A stretch of DNA of 64,000 nucleotides from Stieleria tagensis (lineage in GTDB: Bacteria; Planctomycetota; Planctomycetia; Pirellulales; Pirellulaceae): contig NZ_JAMYFE010000019.1 of NCBI RefSeq assembly GCF_024129865.1, positions 26,813 through 90,812 of the forward strand, in the 5' to 3' direction. The position numbers were made by a program, and so were the translations under genes. The notes below the pieces were generated by a model. It was not told the origin of the DNA. It saw only the letters and a program-made list of their open reading frames with translations, and made no database searches. Shown one piece after another: positions 26,704 through 36,271 of this stretch (its first letter is position 1; each line of letters begins with the position of its first letter).

Positions 26704-27945
26704 ATGACTTGTTGCGCCCCACGCTACATCGCCGCCGCATTGATTCTGTTGCTCTGGACAGCCAACGATGTTGCTGCGGATCCGTTTCAAGCGGCGCGAG
26801 ATAAATTGGTCGATGAACGGATCGCGACCGCCGGTGTGGTCGACACCAGGGTGCTCGATGCGATCCGCCGCACGCCCCGACATGAATTCATTCCGCGCAG
26901 TCAATGGCCGCGTGCCTATTACGACATGGCGCTGCCGATCGGGCATTCGCAAACCATCAGCAGCCCCTTTATCGTGGCCTCGATGACCGAAGCACTCCAG
27001 CCCCAGGCGACCGACAAGGTGCTGGAAATCGGCACCGGCAGTGGCTATCAAGCCGCAGTCCTTAGCCCACTGGTCCAGCACGTTTACACAATCGAGATCG
27101 TGCCGGAACTAGGCGAACAAGCCACCGCAACCCTGGCGAAATTAGACTATGAAAACGTTTCCACCCGCGTCGGCGACGGCTTTCAAGGTTGGCCCAGCGC
27201 GGCACCGTTCGACAAAATCATCGTGACCTGCAGCCCGGAATCGGTGCCGGTGCCATTGGTCGAACAATTGCGTGACGGCGGCGTGATGATCATTCCGGTT
27301 GGCGAACGCTATCAGCAAACATTGTTTCGGATGGTCAAAGTTGACGGCAAACTTCAACGGGAAGCATTGCGCCCGACTCTATTTGTACCGATGACGGGCG
27401 CCGCCGAGAACAACCGCAGTGTGTTGCCCGACCCCAAACATCCGGTCGCCGTGAACGGCAATTTCGAAAGCCGACCGGCGGGTGACGAATCCAAATTAGT
27501 CGACTTTGTTCCCGGTTGGTATTACGGCCGTCAAGTCTTTCAGGTCACCGGCAAGAGCCCCGACCCGGCGCCGGAAGGAAACGAATACGTTCGCTTTCAA
27601 AATGAAACACCGGGACGAAATTCGCACCTGTTGCAAGGCATCGCGATTGACGGCCGCGCGGTGTCACAACTGCGCCTCAGTGGCCACGTGCGGACCGAAT
27701 CGATCGAAAAAGGTCCCTCGAACGATGCCATGCCGATGATCGCGATCAGTCTGTATGACGAATTGCGTCGCGATTTAGGGACGTTTCATTTGGGCCCCTT
27801 CCGTGGCACACGGCCCTGGCGGGAACACAATCGGTTGATCCGCGTGCCGATCACGGCCCGCGAGGCGATTCTGCGTGTCGGCTTGTTCGGGGCAACCGGT
27901 AAAGCCGACTTTGACGACGTGCAGATCGAAGCGGTCGATCGTTGA
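26704..27945 (+). CDS. Exported isoaspartyl methyltransferase-like enzyme with extra C-terminal domain
   Basis: A 413-residue protein. Residues 1-25 look like a signal peptide (PRYIAAALILLLWTANDVAA). Residues 28-235 match protein-L-isoaspartate O-methyltransferase: RHEFIP, LPIGHSQTISSPFIVASM, LEIGTGSGYQAAVLS (SAM site from Glu108) and IIVTCSPESVP. E. coli Pcm is about 208 residues, so the rest is an added domain (about 245-413) starting HPVAVNGNFESRPAG and closing with VGLFGATGKADFDDV, which looks like a beta-sandwich carbohydrate-binding fold. An exported SAM enzyme is unusual, since SAM is cytoplasmic. A TTG at 26680 overlapping the upstream stop is an alternative start. Confidence 0.8.
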   Translation: MTCCAPRYIAAALILLLWTANDVAADPFQAARDKLVDERIATAGVVDTRVLDAIRRTPRHEFIPRSQWPRAYYDMALPIGHSQTISSPFIVASMTEALQPQATDKVLEIGTGSGYQAAVLSPLVQHVYTIEIVPELGEQATATLAKLDYENVSTRVGDGFQGWPSAAPFDKIIVTCSPESVPVPLVEQLRDGGVMIIPVGERYQQTLFRMVKVDGKLQREALRPTLFVPMTGAAENNRSVLPDPKHPVAVNGNFESRPAGDESKLVDFVPGWYYGRQVFQVTGKSPDPAPEGNEYVRFQNETPGRNSHLLQGIAIDGRAVSQLRLSGHVRTESIEKGPSNDAMPMIAISLYDELRRDLGTFHLGPFRGTRPWREHNRLIRVPITAREAILRVGLFGATGKADFDDVQIEAVDR

Positions 27946-27946
27946 C

Positions 27947-27996
27947 ACGCTCGGGTTCTCTATCGCGACGCTCGGGCTCTCTATCGCGATGCTCGG
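27947..27996. repeat. Short tandem repeat, 21-base unit
   Basis: Two 21-base units (27947-27967 and 27968-27988, one difference, both ending TCTCTATCGCG) and a third partial unit lie between two convergent genes. The second unit overlaps the stop of the minus-strand gene at 27981. Probably a replication-slippage repeat. Confidence 0.8.
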
Positions 27997-29243
27997 TAGG
28001 GCGCCACGACGCGTCCGCCACCCAGTGGCTGAAGCCCGGCGGGCTGTTCGTGGCTGACCGGACGCAGCGACTGGGGCTGAGGCGTGGTTTTTAACCCGCT
28101 GCCGATCGGTTGCAGTTGGCCCGCACCACGTTCTCGATGAACATTGCCCCGCACCGGGCGATACGTCGAGCGGTGCGTTTGAGGCGACCGGTGGGATGCC
28201 GGACGGATTGCCCCATACGGACGGCGCACGCTGGTCTGGTCATCGCTGAAGGGATCGTTCAAGTTGTCCAGGGCGTCAAAGATCGACCCTTCACTTTTGG
28301 GATCCGGATCTTCCAGTGGTGGCTCGGGAGCGTCGGGTGGTTCGACCAGTGGCATGTTCTCGGAGAACGGATCGCGTTGGGGGACAGCCGGAGCGGGCGT
28401 CGGCGGAGTCGGATCGACGGGCGCTGGTGGTGGCGTGTCACGGAAACTCGGTTCCGGACGTGACATTTGCATGTTCGGCGGTTCGGATCGTGGTTCGCTG
28501 TCACGCAGAACGGGTGCCGGTTCGATCGTCGGCTGAATGTTGCCGGGGCGTGTGGTTCGCGGTTGAACCGAACGTGGCTCAGTCACGCGTGGGGCGACTA
28601 CCTGCGGTTTGTTGGGCGCCGCTTTGGTTGGCGCTGGTTCCAAGTCTGGTACGGCGGGCAACACCGGGGCCACGACGCGCGGAGTGGTGTTCGGATGGAC
28701 GCGAGTTTGCGGCGCCGGAATCGGAGCCACGTTTGGCGACGGCACCATGTTGCCATGATAGGGTGGCAACAATGGATCGGCATGCTCGATCGGTGTCATC
28801 CACTGACCGGTTGAATCGCAGCCGCCATCGCAGTGGGACTGGCCACATCCCGCGGTGCGGCAGCGGTCGAGACCTAGCACCTGTTCGATGCCGCCGGCGA
28901 CTGCGTCGAGCGTGTTGATCAACGGATTGTGGTGGAAATACTTTGGTCGGCATTTCCCACAGCCACAGTCCGATGCACCGTCGCACCCGCCGACCGCTGG
29001 GCCGACCCCGCACTGTCCGCAATCACAGATCCCTGCACCGCAGCTGGGTTCATAGGTGTCGCACGCAGTCCCGGCCAGGGCTGATTGCGGCGACGCCACG
29101 ACAGCGACACCCAGGCCAGCCAGCATCGACGCCCCACCGACTAGGGTGGCGATGACACCGCGTCGACTTTGACGCGTCCAATGTGACCATTGGCTGTGAC
29201 TGAACGACGAACTGCGATTGTCCATGACTGTCTTGCGTCTCAT
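27981..29243 (-). CDS. Secreted Cys-rich, Pro-rich envelope protein
   Basis: A 420-residue protein. An N-terminal hydrophobic stretch (VIATLVGGASMLAGLGVAVV) is a long signal peptide or anchor. Residues roughly 55-160 hold Cys-rich clusters: CGAGICDCGQCGVG, SDCGCGKCRPKYFHHNPL, and CRTAGCGQSHCDGGCDS. The remaining 250 residues are Pro/Arg/Thr-rich and probably disordered, as in wall-spanning linkers. No enzyme motif. The many Cys suggest disulfide or metal cross-linking in the planctomycete envelope. The ATG at 29243 has GAGG eight bases upstream; a later ATG at 29225 is possible. Function unknown. Confidence 0.6.
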   Translation of the reverse strand: MRRKTVMDNRSSSFSHSQWSHWTRQSRRGVIATLVGGASMLAGLGVAVVASPQSALAGTACDTYEPSCGAGICDCGQCGVGPAVGGCDGASDCGCGKCRPKYFHHNPLINTLDAVAGGIEQVLGLDRCRTAGCGQSHCDGGCDSTGQWMTPIEHADPLLPPYHGNMVPSPNVAPIPAPQTRVHPNTTPRVVAPVLPAVPDLEPAPTKAAPNKPQVVAPRVTEPRSVQPRTTRPGNIQPTIEPAPVLRDSEPRSEPPNMQMSRPEPSFRDTPPPAPVDPTPPTPAPAVPQRDPFSENMPLVEPPDAPEPPLEDPDPKSEGSIFDALDNLNDPFSDDQTSVRRPYGAIRPASHRSPQTHRSTYRPVRGNVHRERGAGQLQPIGSGLKTTPQPQSLRPVSHEQPAGLQPLGGGRVVAPYRASR

Positions 29244-29603
29244 CCGGAAACCTCGTGATAAAATCTCTGCCCCGGCTGAATCTATCGACGCCACAGATTC
29301 GGAATGACCACGAGAACCCTTCGTTCCGGCAAACTGAACGCAGATCGCCTAGATTGACAGTCAGGTTGCTGTGGCGGGCGCTGGGCGGTGTGGAAAAATC
29401 CAAGAAAACGGCCAGCGGGATCTACGTGCGATGGATTGCCGCAGTCCCCCGCCTGTGGCGATTCTGAATGCCTTGCTGAAATTCTGCCTGCAGCGGCGAT
29501 GTGTCTCCAAATTCCGCGTTCAAACCGGGGCGATTTTTTTGCAACCAAACGCTAGACTTGCGGTTTTGAGGCCCACTTCCGCTTGCACTTAGAGACATCC
29601 GCA
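29244..29603. other. 360-base divergent intergenic region
   Basis: It lies between the divergent Cys-rich protein gene and aconitase, so it carries promoters for both. I found no convincing open frame, repeat-family member or strong hairpin. The bases before aconitase have no clear ribosome site. Confidence 0.5.
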
Positions 29604-32312
29604 GTGAGTTTTGACCCGTTCAACGCCCGCGACCAATTCGAGACTGGAAACGGAAACGCCGCCATTTATCGGCTTAGCAAATTACAAGACGCCGGGCTCG
29701 GACCGATCGATCGAATGCCGTTTTCGATCCGAGTGTTACTCGAAGCCGTCCTGCGAAACTGCGATGGATTTTCTGTCAGCGAGGACGACGTCAAGAACTT
29801 GGCCGCCTGGAATGCCGCCGCGCCGGCCAAACAAGAGGTCCCGTTCAAACCCTATCGAGTCGTGCTGCAGGACTTCACCGGTGTGCCGGCCGTCGTCGAC
29901 TTGGCTGCGATGCGATCGGCCATGCAACGTATCGGTGGCGATCCCAACAAAATCAACCCACTGATCCCGGTCGACCTGGTGATCGATCACAGTGTGCAGG
30001 TCGACTTCTTTGGCAGCGACAGTGCGCTCGGCCGCAACGTTGAAATGGAATTCGAGCGGAACCGCGAACGCTATGAATTCTTGCGTTGGGGGCAACAGGC
30101 GTTTGACAATTTCCGTGTCGTTCCGCCAAACGTCGGTATCGTCCACCAAGTCAACTTGGAATACCTGGCACACGTGGTCGCCATCCGCGACACCGGTGAC
30201 GGTCCGGTCGCGATGCCCGACACGTTGGTGGGGACCGACAGTCACACCACGATGATCAACGGTTTGGGTGTACTCGGTTGGGGCGTTGGTGGGATCGAAG
30301 CCGAAGCCAACATGTTGGGCCAGCCCCTGTACATGTTGATGCCCGAAGTGATCGGATTCGAGCTGACCGGGAAACTTCCCGCCGGTGCCACCGCAACCGA
30401 CATGGTGTTGCGTGTCGTGGAAATGTTGCGTGCCGAAGGTGTGGTGGGCAAATTTGTTGAATTTTACGGCAGCGGCATGAACGCGATGAGCGTCGCCGAC
30501 CGGGCGACAATCGCCAACATGGCACCCGAATACGGCGCCACCATGGGCTTTTTTCCGGTCGACAACGTGACATTGGATTACTTGCGACAAACCGGTCGCA
30601 GCGAAGCCAACGTGCAATTGGTCGAACGGTATTGCAAAGAACAGGGTCTGTTCCACACCGATGACAGCCCGGCGTTGACCTACACCAAAACGCTGTCGTT
30701 GGACCTGGGAACGGTCGAACCGAGCATGGCCGGACCAAAACGTCCGCAAGACCGAATCGCTTTGGCGAACATGAAATCAGCGTTCAACAAATCCTTGACC
30801 GCTCCCATCGGCGCGTCCGGATTTGGGTTGAACCCCGGTGACTTGGACCGTTCGGCGACCGTTGAAAACAACGGCCACAGCAGCCAGATCACTCACGGCG
30901 CGGTGGTGATCGCCGCCATCACGTCTTGTACCAACACCAGTAATCCCTCGGTCATGATCGGTGCCGGCCTGTTGGCCAAGAAAGCGGCCGAGCGAGGTTT
31001 GAAAGTGCCTGACCACGTGAAAACCAGTCTCGCGCCGGGATCGCGTGTGGTCAGCGAATATTTGGACAAAGCCGGGCTGACGGATTCACTAAAGTCACTC
31101 GGATTCCACACTGTCGGTTACGGGTGCACCACCTGTATCGGCAACAGTGGCCCGCTTCCCACGCCGGTCGCCAATGCCATCGAATCCGGCGATCTGATCG
31201 CCTCGGCCGTACTGAGCGGTAACCGGAACTTCGAAGGCCGCGTCAATCCGCTGACCAAAGCAAACTATCTGGCCAGCCCCCCTTTGGTGGTTGCCTACGC
31301 ATTGGCCGGGACGACGGATATCGATTTGGTCACCGAACCGCTGGGAACCGACAGCGACGGCAAAGACGTTTTCTTGAAGGAAATTTGGCCGACGGCGGAA
31401 GAGATTCAAGAATCGATTCGCACCTCGATCGCGCCGGAAATGTTCACCAGCCAATACAACGCTGCGGTCGAAGGCAACGAGCCATGGAACGCGATCGAAG
31501 CCGCTGTGGGCGCGATCTATCCCTGGAACGACGCCAGCACCTACATCCATCACCCGCCGTTCTTGGACCAAGTGACCGGAGATGCGATTCCGGCAATCGG
31601 TCCGATCAAGGGCGCCCGTTGTTTGATTTTGCTAGGTGATACGGTCACGACCGACCACATCTCGCCAGCCGGGGCGATCGCCACCGATGGACCCGCCGGT
31701 GCATTTTTGCAAGACAGCGGCGTACCGGTCCGTGAATTCAACAGTTTCGGATCGCGACGCGGCAATGACTTGGTGATGGTCCGCGGAACGTTTGCCAACA
31801 TTCGGATCCGCAACCAGCTGGCACCGGGAACCGAAGGCGGTGTGACACGCTATCTGCCCACCGGCGAAGTGACCAGCATTTACGACGCGTCGATGAAGTA
31901 CCAGTCCGAAGGCACGCCGTTGATCGTGATGGCCGGTGCAGAATACGGTACCGGCAGCAGCCGTGACTGGGCGGCCAAAGGCACGATGTTGCTGGGCGTC
32001 AAAGCCGTGATCACGGCAAGCTATGAACGCATCCACCGCAGCAACCTGGTCGGCATGGGAGTGTTGCCGTTGGAATTCGCCGACGGAAAATCCTGGCAAG
32101 CACTGGGTTTGACCGGTGAAGAAACCTACGACATTCCAGACCTCTCGGACGACCTGCAGCCGCGCAGTACCATCAGCGTCACGGCCACGGCCGACGACGG
32201 GACGGTCACGAAATTTGACTGTGTGGTTCGCATCGATACCCCGGTCGAACTGCAGTACTATCGCAACGGCGGAATCCTTCCCACCGTCCTTCGCAATCTC
32301 GCGCAAGCCTAA
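29604..32312 (+). CDS. acnA: Aconitate hydratase (AcnA type)
   Basis: A 902-residue enzyme that interconverts citrate and isocitrate in the TCA cycle, in the cytoplasm. The 4Fe-4S ligands lie in [11 protein letters not shown] and [12 protein letters not shown]. Other family marks are [45 protein letters not shown] and [12 protein letters not shown] in the swivel domain. The length is typical of AcnA/IRP1. The start is probably GTG at 29604 (V-S-F-D-P-F); a TTG at 29583 would add seven residues. The TPR gene begins 15 bases downstream and is probably in the same transcript. Confidence 0.9.
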   Translation: MSFDPFNARDQFETGNGNAAIYRLSKLQDAGLGPIDRMPFSIRVLLEAVLRNCDGFSVSEDDVKNLAAWNAAAPAKQEVPFKPYRVVLQDFTGVPAVVDLAAMRSAMQRIGGDPNKINPLIPVDLVIDHSVQVDFFGSDSALGRNVEMEFERNRERYEFLRWGQQAFDNFRVVPPNVGIVHQVNLEYLAHVVAIRDTGDGPVAMPDTLVGTDSHTTMINGLGVLGWGVGGIEAEANMLGQPLYMLMPEVIGFELTGKLPAGATATDMVLRVVEMLRAEGVVGKFVEFYGSGMNAMSVADRATIANMAPEYGATMGFFPVDNVTLDYLRQTGRSEANVQLVERYCKEQGLFHTDDSPALTYTKTLSLDLGTVEPSMAGPKRPQDRIALANMKSAFNKSLTAPIGASGFGLNPGDLDRSATVENNGHSSQITHGAVVIAAITSCTNTSNPSVMIGAGLLAKKAAERGLKVPDHVKTSLAPGSRVVSEYLDKAGLTDSLKSLGFHTVGYGCTTCIGNSGPLPTPVANAIESGDLIASAVLSGNRNFEGRVNPLTKANYLASPPLVVAYALAGTTDIDLVTEPLGTDSDGKDVFLKEIWPTAEEIQESIRTSIAPEMFTSQYNAAVEGNEPWNAIEAAVGAIYPWNDASTYIHHPPFLDQVTGDAIPAIGPIKGARCLILLGDTVTTDHISPAGAIATDGPAGAFLQDSGVPVREFNSFGSRRGNDLVMVRGTFANIRIRNQLAPGTEGGVTRYLPTGEVTSIYDASMKYQSEGTPLIVMAGAEYGTGSSRDWAAKGTMLLGVKAVITASYERIHRSNLVGMGVLPLEFADGKSWQALGLTGEETYDIPDLSDDLQPRSTISVTATADDGTVTKFDCVVRIDTPVELQYYRNGGILPTVLRNLAQA

Positions 32313-32326
32313 TAGAGAAACACAAC

Positions 32327-32665
32327 ATGAGTGATATTCACACCCAATACGACGACGTCGAAAAGCTGATCGACGAAGAAAAATTCAGCGAAGCCATCGA
32401 CGGACTCAATGCGATCCTGGCCGAAGACGAGAGCTTTGTGCTCGGTCACCTGGCACTGGCTCGGGTCTATACCAAAACTGGCCAACACGCCGAAGCAATT
32501 CAGCACGGCGAAAAGGCGTGCGAACTGGAACCCACCGATCCGTTTAATTTCACCGCTCTGAGCGTTACCTACCAGCGCGCCTGGGCGGGAACTCAGGAAC
32601 AGCTTTACATCACCAAAGCGGAAGACGCGATGGCCAAGGCGCAAATGCTGCAATCCCAGGGCTGA
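32327..32665 (+). CDS. Small TPR protein
   Basis: A 112-residue acidic soluble protein made of tetratricopeptide helices: KLIDEEKFSEAIDGLNAILA, LGHLALARVYTKTGQHAEAI and HGEKACELEPTDPFNFTALS. It has about three TPR units and no other domain, so it is probably a protein-binding adaptor. GAGAAACACAAC precedes the ATG. It follows aconitase by 15 bases. Its stop codon abuts the stop of the convergent gene with no gap. Confidence 0.75.
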   Translation: MSDIHTQYDDVEKLIDEEKFSEAIDGLNAILAEDESFVLGHLALARVYTKTGQHAEAIQHGEKACELEPTDPFNFTALSVTYQRAWAGTQEQLYITKAEDAMAKAQMLQSQG

Positions 32666-33931
32666 TCAGGCGTCGGGAACGACGTATTCAAAGTGCGGCT
32701 GGACTTCCGCTACCGACGGCAGTCCCGCACGGCGTAACATCGCGTCGACTTCGGTTCGGCGTGTCTGGGGGTCAGACGGGCCCGCGACCGATTCTGCAGT
32801 CGCGTCGTCATCCGTGGTTTGCGCGGCTGTGACCGCAGCCATTCGGGCGGCAAAGCCACGCCGCCATTTCGCTTCGACCCATTTGAATACGATCACCACC
32901 ACCGCCACGATGATCCCAATCGTGATCGCGCCTGTTTTCCAGTTGCCGGAAACCAACGCAAAGATCGCGAACGGCAAACAGAACAAAATGGTCAGTGCAC
33001 GGACGATTCGCACGACGACCCCTTTGAATGATTGACCGATTTCACCCAACAGCAGCTGCGGGTCGATCCTGGCATTGGATAAGAGTGCCGGAACTACGCT
33101 TCCGAGCGCTTGGTTGACTGGAAACGGTTTTCCGGCCGGACCACTGAACTGGCATTGTTGTTGATAACCGTCCAGCGGGACCAGTTGCACCTTCCAATCA
33201 CCCCAGGCTGACGTCATCGCACTGGCGACGGCCGAGATCTGACGCCCGCCCCACAGGTGAAGCGTGTGTTGGGATTGGTCGATCCAGATCCCCTCGATCA
33301 CACTGCATTCGGCAGGGATCTCCGTCGACGGCAGACCCATCAGCCGCTCCAACGGGGCGCGCTCATTGGTGATTAAATCCAACGTCAATTCGCTCAGCAA
33401 TCGATGGTGGACCACGTTTTCTTCATCCAGCAGGGTCACCCAAGCCACTGGGCCGTCGTCATCAGCGTCGGGATCAAATTGCTCCGCGACGTCAGCTTCC
33501 TCATCCAAATCATCCGGTCGATCCGACAGCGCATCGACTCCATCAGCATGAATTCGCAGCACACCATCAGCTGGCTGGTTGATCGACTGGCCGGCCGCGA
33601 TTTCTAAATCCGACAATCCGTCGGTGGCGTAAATGATTTCAAAATCGGGCCAGGCCTGCTGGATCAATTGGTCCAGTAACTGGATCGACTTGGGATGGTT
33701 GGTGATGCCGTAGGTCGAATACCACAGCAATGCGTTGGCGTCGTAGTCGACGACAACACCGGCATCACAGGCGGTGTCAAATTCATCCACCGGGTTTCGC
33801 TGGCGCAGCCACTTTTCCAGAGCGTTTGGCCCCCAGACCAGGTTGCGCGCAAACAAAGCCGACCCACACGGATCGCGGAACAGCGTTGTTTCCCCATCAC
33901 GGATCAACGCAATCATTGCGGGTTCAATCAT
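32666..33931 (-). CDS. Membrane protein of unknown family
   Basis: A 421-residue protein. The first 300 residues are soluble and acidic in places (DDLDEEADVAEQFDPDADDD). Two adjacent hydrophobic segments lie near residues 315-365 (ALTILFCLPFAIFALVSG and AITIGIIVAVVVIVF), followed by a Lys/Arg-rich stretch and a soluble tail. I do not recognise a family. The ATG overlaps the sulfatase stop in the string ATGATTGA, so it is probably translated by coupling with that gene. A functional link with the sulfatase is plausible but not shown. Confidence 0.65.
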   Translation of the reverse strand: MIEPAMIALIRDGETTLFRDPCGSALFARNLVWGPNALEKWLRQRNPVDEFDTACDAGVVVDYDANALLWYSTYGITNHPKSIQLLDQLIQQAWPDFEIIYATDGLSDLEIAAGQSINQPADGVLRIHADGVDALSDRPDDLDEEADVAEQFDPDADDDGPVAWVTLLDEENVVHHRLLSELTLDLITNERAPLERLMGLPSTEIPAECSVIEGIWIDQSQHTLHLWGGRQISAVASAMTSAWGDWKVQLVPLDGYQQQCQFSGPAGKPFPVNQALGSVVPALLSNARIDPQLLLGEIGQSFKGVVVRIVRALTILFCLPFAIFALVSGNWKTGAITIGIIVAVVVIVFKWVEAKWRRGFAARMAAVTAAQTTDDDATAESVAGPSDPQTRRTEVDAMLRRAGLPSVAEVQPHFEYVVPDA

Positions 33932-35285
33932 CGGCAGCAGTCTGTTCCATTGGCGGTTGCCAAGCCACACGTCCACCTTGTTGGATGTGCGCCTGGAGCG
34001 ACCGTTTAAGTTGATTCACGACGTCGGGGTGTTTCGCGACCACGTTCTCGGTTTCTTGTGGATCGGACGACAAATCATACAGTTCATACGGCGTGAAGGG
34101 GTCATTACGCAGCAGTTTCCACTTGCCGCGGATCACCGCGTGATAGGCACTGCCCACGTAGCGGTTGTTGCCTTCGCGACGGACAAAGTACAGTTCACGC
34201 GGCGCGTCCGGCATCGCTGCCCCCCGCAGGATCGGCATCAAACTGACAGCGTCGGTTTCCGCATCGGGTTTTGCACCCGCCAATTCAAGGAAGGTGGCAT
34301 TCAAATCAAAGGTCAATCCGGCGTAATCACAAGTCGTCCCGGCCCGTTTCGCGTCGGTCAGACGGATAATAAACGGAACCCGCAGCCCCCCGTCGTAGTG
34401 ACTCTGTTTGCCATCTCGCCACGGCAAATTGCGCTGGCCGTGCGGTAGTGAACCACCATTGTCAGACGTGAATGCGACGACCGTGTTTTGACTCAATCCC
34501 AAGGCATCGAGTTGTTCCAGCAGTGTTCCCAGGTTGTGATCCAAGTGTTCCACAAAGGCAACGTTGTGGGCGCGTTTGTCATCCAGGTCAGGAAAGCGTT
34601 GCCGGGTGCGATCCAACCAATCGGCGGGCGGTTGGATTGGGAAGTGAGGCGCGTTGTAAGCCAAGTACAGAAAAAAAGGTTGATCAGCAGACTCGCTGCG
34701 TTTTCGTAGATAGTCGATCGACCACTGCGTGAACAATTCCGTGGCGTGCCCCCGGGGCTCAATCGTCTGCTGGTTTTTTCGCATGAAGTTGATTCCGCCC
34801 CGCAGGTGCGTGTAGTAATCATCCATCATGTCGCCCAGAAATCCGTGAAAGAAATCGAACCCACGTTCGTTCGGCGTGTTCGGTGTCTGTAATCCCAAAT
34901 GCCACTTACCGACGATTGCCGTGTGGTATCCCGAATGCCCCAGGCGATCGGCCAGCGTGGGCACGCCGGCAGCTAAATGCCCCCAGGAATTTTCAGGACT
35001 GGTACGGATCACGCCGGGCACCCCCACCCGGTCGGCATAACGTCCGGTCAGCAATGCAGCTCGCGTCGGTGAACAAACCGTGCAATTGGCACGCATCGAC
35101 GAGAATGTGATCCCTTGGGTTGCCAATCGATCCAAGTTCGGCGTCTGAATGTCCGGGGCGCCTTGATAACTCACATCACCAAAACCTAAGTCGTCGGCCA
35201 GGATCAGGATCAAATTCGGACGCGTCGCGGCGACCGCCAGATGGGTGAGCGAGACCAGTAACAGCAAGACAAAGAATCGAAGCAT
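33924..35285 (-). CDS. Exported sulfatase (arylsulfatase A family)
   Basis: A 453-residue protein with a signal peptide (MLRFFVLLLLVSLTHLAVAA). Metal-site residues are in LILADDLGFGDVSYQG. The signature CTVCSPTRAALLTGRY puts the formylglycine Cys at residue 71. GKWHLGL, TSDNGGSLPHG and LYDLSSDPQETENV complete the family pattern. The start was placed at the signal peptide; a longer frame reaches 35498. It shares its final bases with the downstream membrane protein gene. The substrate is unknown, probably a sulfated polysaccharide. Confidence 0.9.
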   Translation of the reverse strand: MLRFFVLLLLVSLTHLAVAATRPNLILILADDLGFGDVSYQGAPDIQTPNLDRLATQGITFSSMRANCTVCSPTRAALLTGRYADRVGVPGVIRTSPENSWGHLAAGVPTLADRLGHSGYHTAIVGKWHLGLQTPNTPNERGFDFFHGFLGDMMDDYYTHLRGGINFMRKNQQTIEPRGHATELFTQWSIDYLRKRSESADQPFFLYLAYNAPHFPIQPPADWLDRTRQRFPDLDDKRAHNVAFVEHLDHNLGTLLEQLDALGLSQNTVVAFTSDNGGSLPHGQRNLPWRDGKQSHYDGGLRVPFIIRLTDAKRAGTTCDYAGLTFDLNATFLELAGAKPDAETDAVSLMPILRGAAMPDAPRELYFVRREGNNRYVGSAYHAVIRGKWKLLRNDPFTPYELYDLSSDPQETENVVAKHPDVVNQLKRSLQAHIQQGGRVAWQPPMEQTAADD

Positions 35286-35677
35286 GGCAGCCAATGGAAA
35301 ATGGATCTGACGCAGGACAATTGATGCGCCAAAATCATAGCAGGTTCCTGTGCAAATCATTGCGTATCGCGCAACCGTTTGCAGCATTGCGGAGATGAGA
35401 GATTGGTCCCAACGGCAAACCGACACGCATTGCGACAGGAAAATGCCGCTTGATTCACCGCTGTCGACTGCCAAAACGACGGATCTTCGTTGCGACATTC
35501 ATTTTTGGTGCGGGTTTCCATCGTTTGGCATGAGCCCTGCTTTCGCTACCTGCCAGAAAGATCATCAACGACTGATCCAAAGGCGGATTTGGTCAGGCCA
35601 AATGAGATCGGATTCTATGACCGTCGCGATAGGCGACCAGATGATCTTGCCGATCAACCGAATTGAGGGAATCAAAC
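35286..35677. other. 392-base intergenic region
   Basis: Between a minus-strand sulfatase and a plus-strand small gene, so it should contain two divergent promoters. Open frames on either strand have no coding character. I see no repeat-family member. GAGGGA lies just before the downstream ATG. Confidence 0.5.
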
Positions 35678-35908
35678 ATGTCACAACACTCGAAAAAATC
35701 ACGCACCCGCACGCTGGTGGCCGTGGCTTCTCTGGTGGTCGTCTTAACCGGCGCCAATCTGGCTCAGGCGTCTCACTCACGGAGCACCATTGAACGTCGC
35801 CAACATCCAGGCCACGGACTGTTCGAAGCTCACCAATCGCACCGACAACAGACCGCCGTCCGTGTCGTTCGCCCTGCGGTGGTTCGCCCCGTCGTCGTTC
35901 AAGGCTAG
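35678..35908 (+). CDS. Small secreted His/Arg-rich protein
   Basis: A 76-residue protein with a signal peptide (SRTRTLVAVASLVVVLTGAN, cut near AQA). The mature part is about 45 residues, rich in His, Arg and Gln, with a Val-Arg-Pro repeat near the end (VVRPAVVRPVVV). GAGGGA is a ribosome site seven bases before the ATG at 35678. No known family. Confidence 0.55.
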   Translation: MSQHSKKSRTRTLVAVASLVVVLTGANLAQASHSRSTIERRQHPGHGLFEAHQSHRQQTAVRVVRPAVVRPVVVQG

Positions 35909-36060
35909 CGGTCACATGAGCGAATCCGCGTATGACGTTTGGCTTCATCGACGTCGTCACCGCGGTGCATCGCCGACGTTTGTTCTAACCGGAAATTCTA
36001 TTTTCAAACAAATCTGTTTCACACTCGTTCTGACAAGCCGAAAGGCTTGAGGAGATCACC

Positions 36061-36270
36061 ATGAAGGCTCGTTCACTCACTCTTTCACTAACCACTGCAC
36101 TGCTAGCCGGTTCGGCCTACGACGCTCGGGCGGCGCTGGCACTGGAAAAGCACGGACACGCGGCAACGCAAATGGCGGCTTTGACGGAGAATGATCAGCA
36201 ACTCGAACATCAACGAGCCCTTGCCGAGGCCCGGCAGACGGTGGGCTTGCGGCTGCAGTACGACAACTGA
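36061..36270 (+). CDS. Small secreted helical protein
   Basis: A 69-residue protein with a signal peptide (MKARSLTLSLTTALLAGSAY, cut near ARA) and a polar helical mature part (EKHGHAATQMAALTENDQQL). A strong GAGGAGA site lies upstream. Function unknown. Its stop is one base from the stop of the convergent rarD gene. It could form a transcript with the small secreted gene upstream. Confidence 0.55.
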   Translation: MKARSLTLSLTTALLAGSAYDARAALALEKHGHAATQMAALTENDQQLEHQRALAEARQTVGLRLQYDN

Positions 36271-36271
36271 T

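Noticed and set aside
35350..35793. Open frame of 147 codons between the sulfatase and the small secreted gene
   Set aside because: It overlaps the better-supported gene at 35678, which has a ribosome site and a signal peptide.
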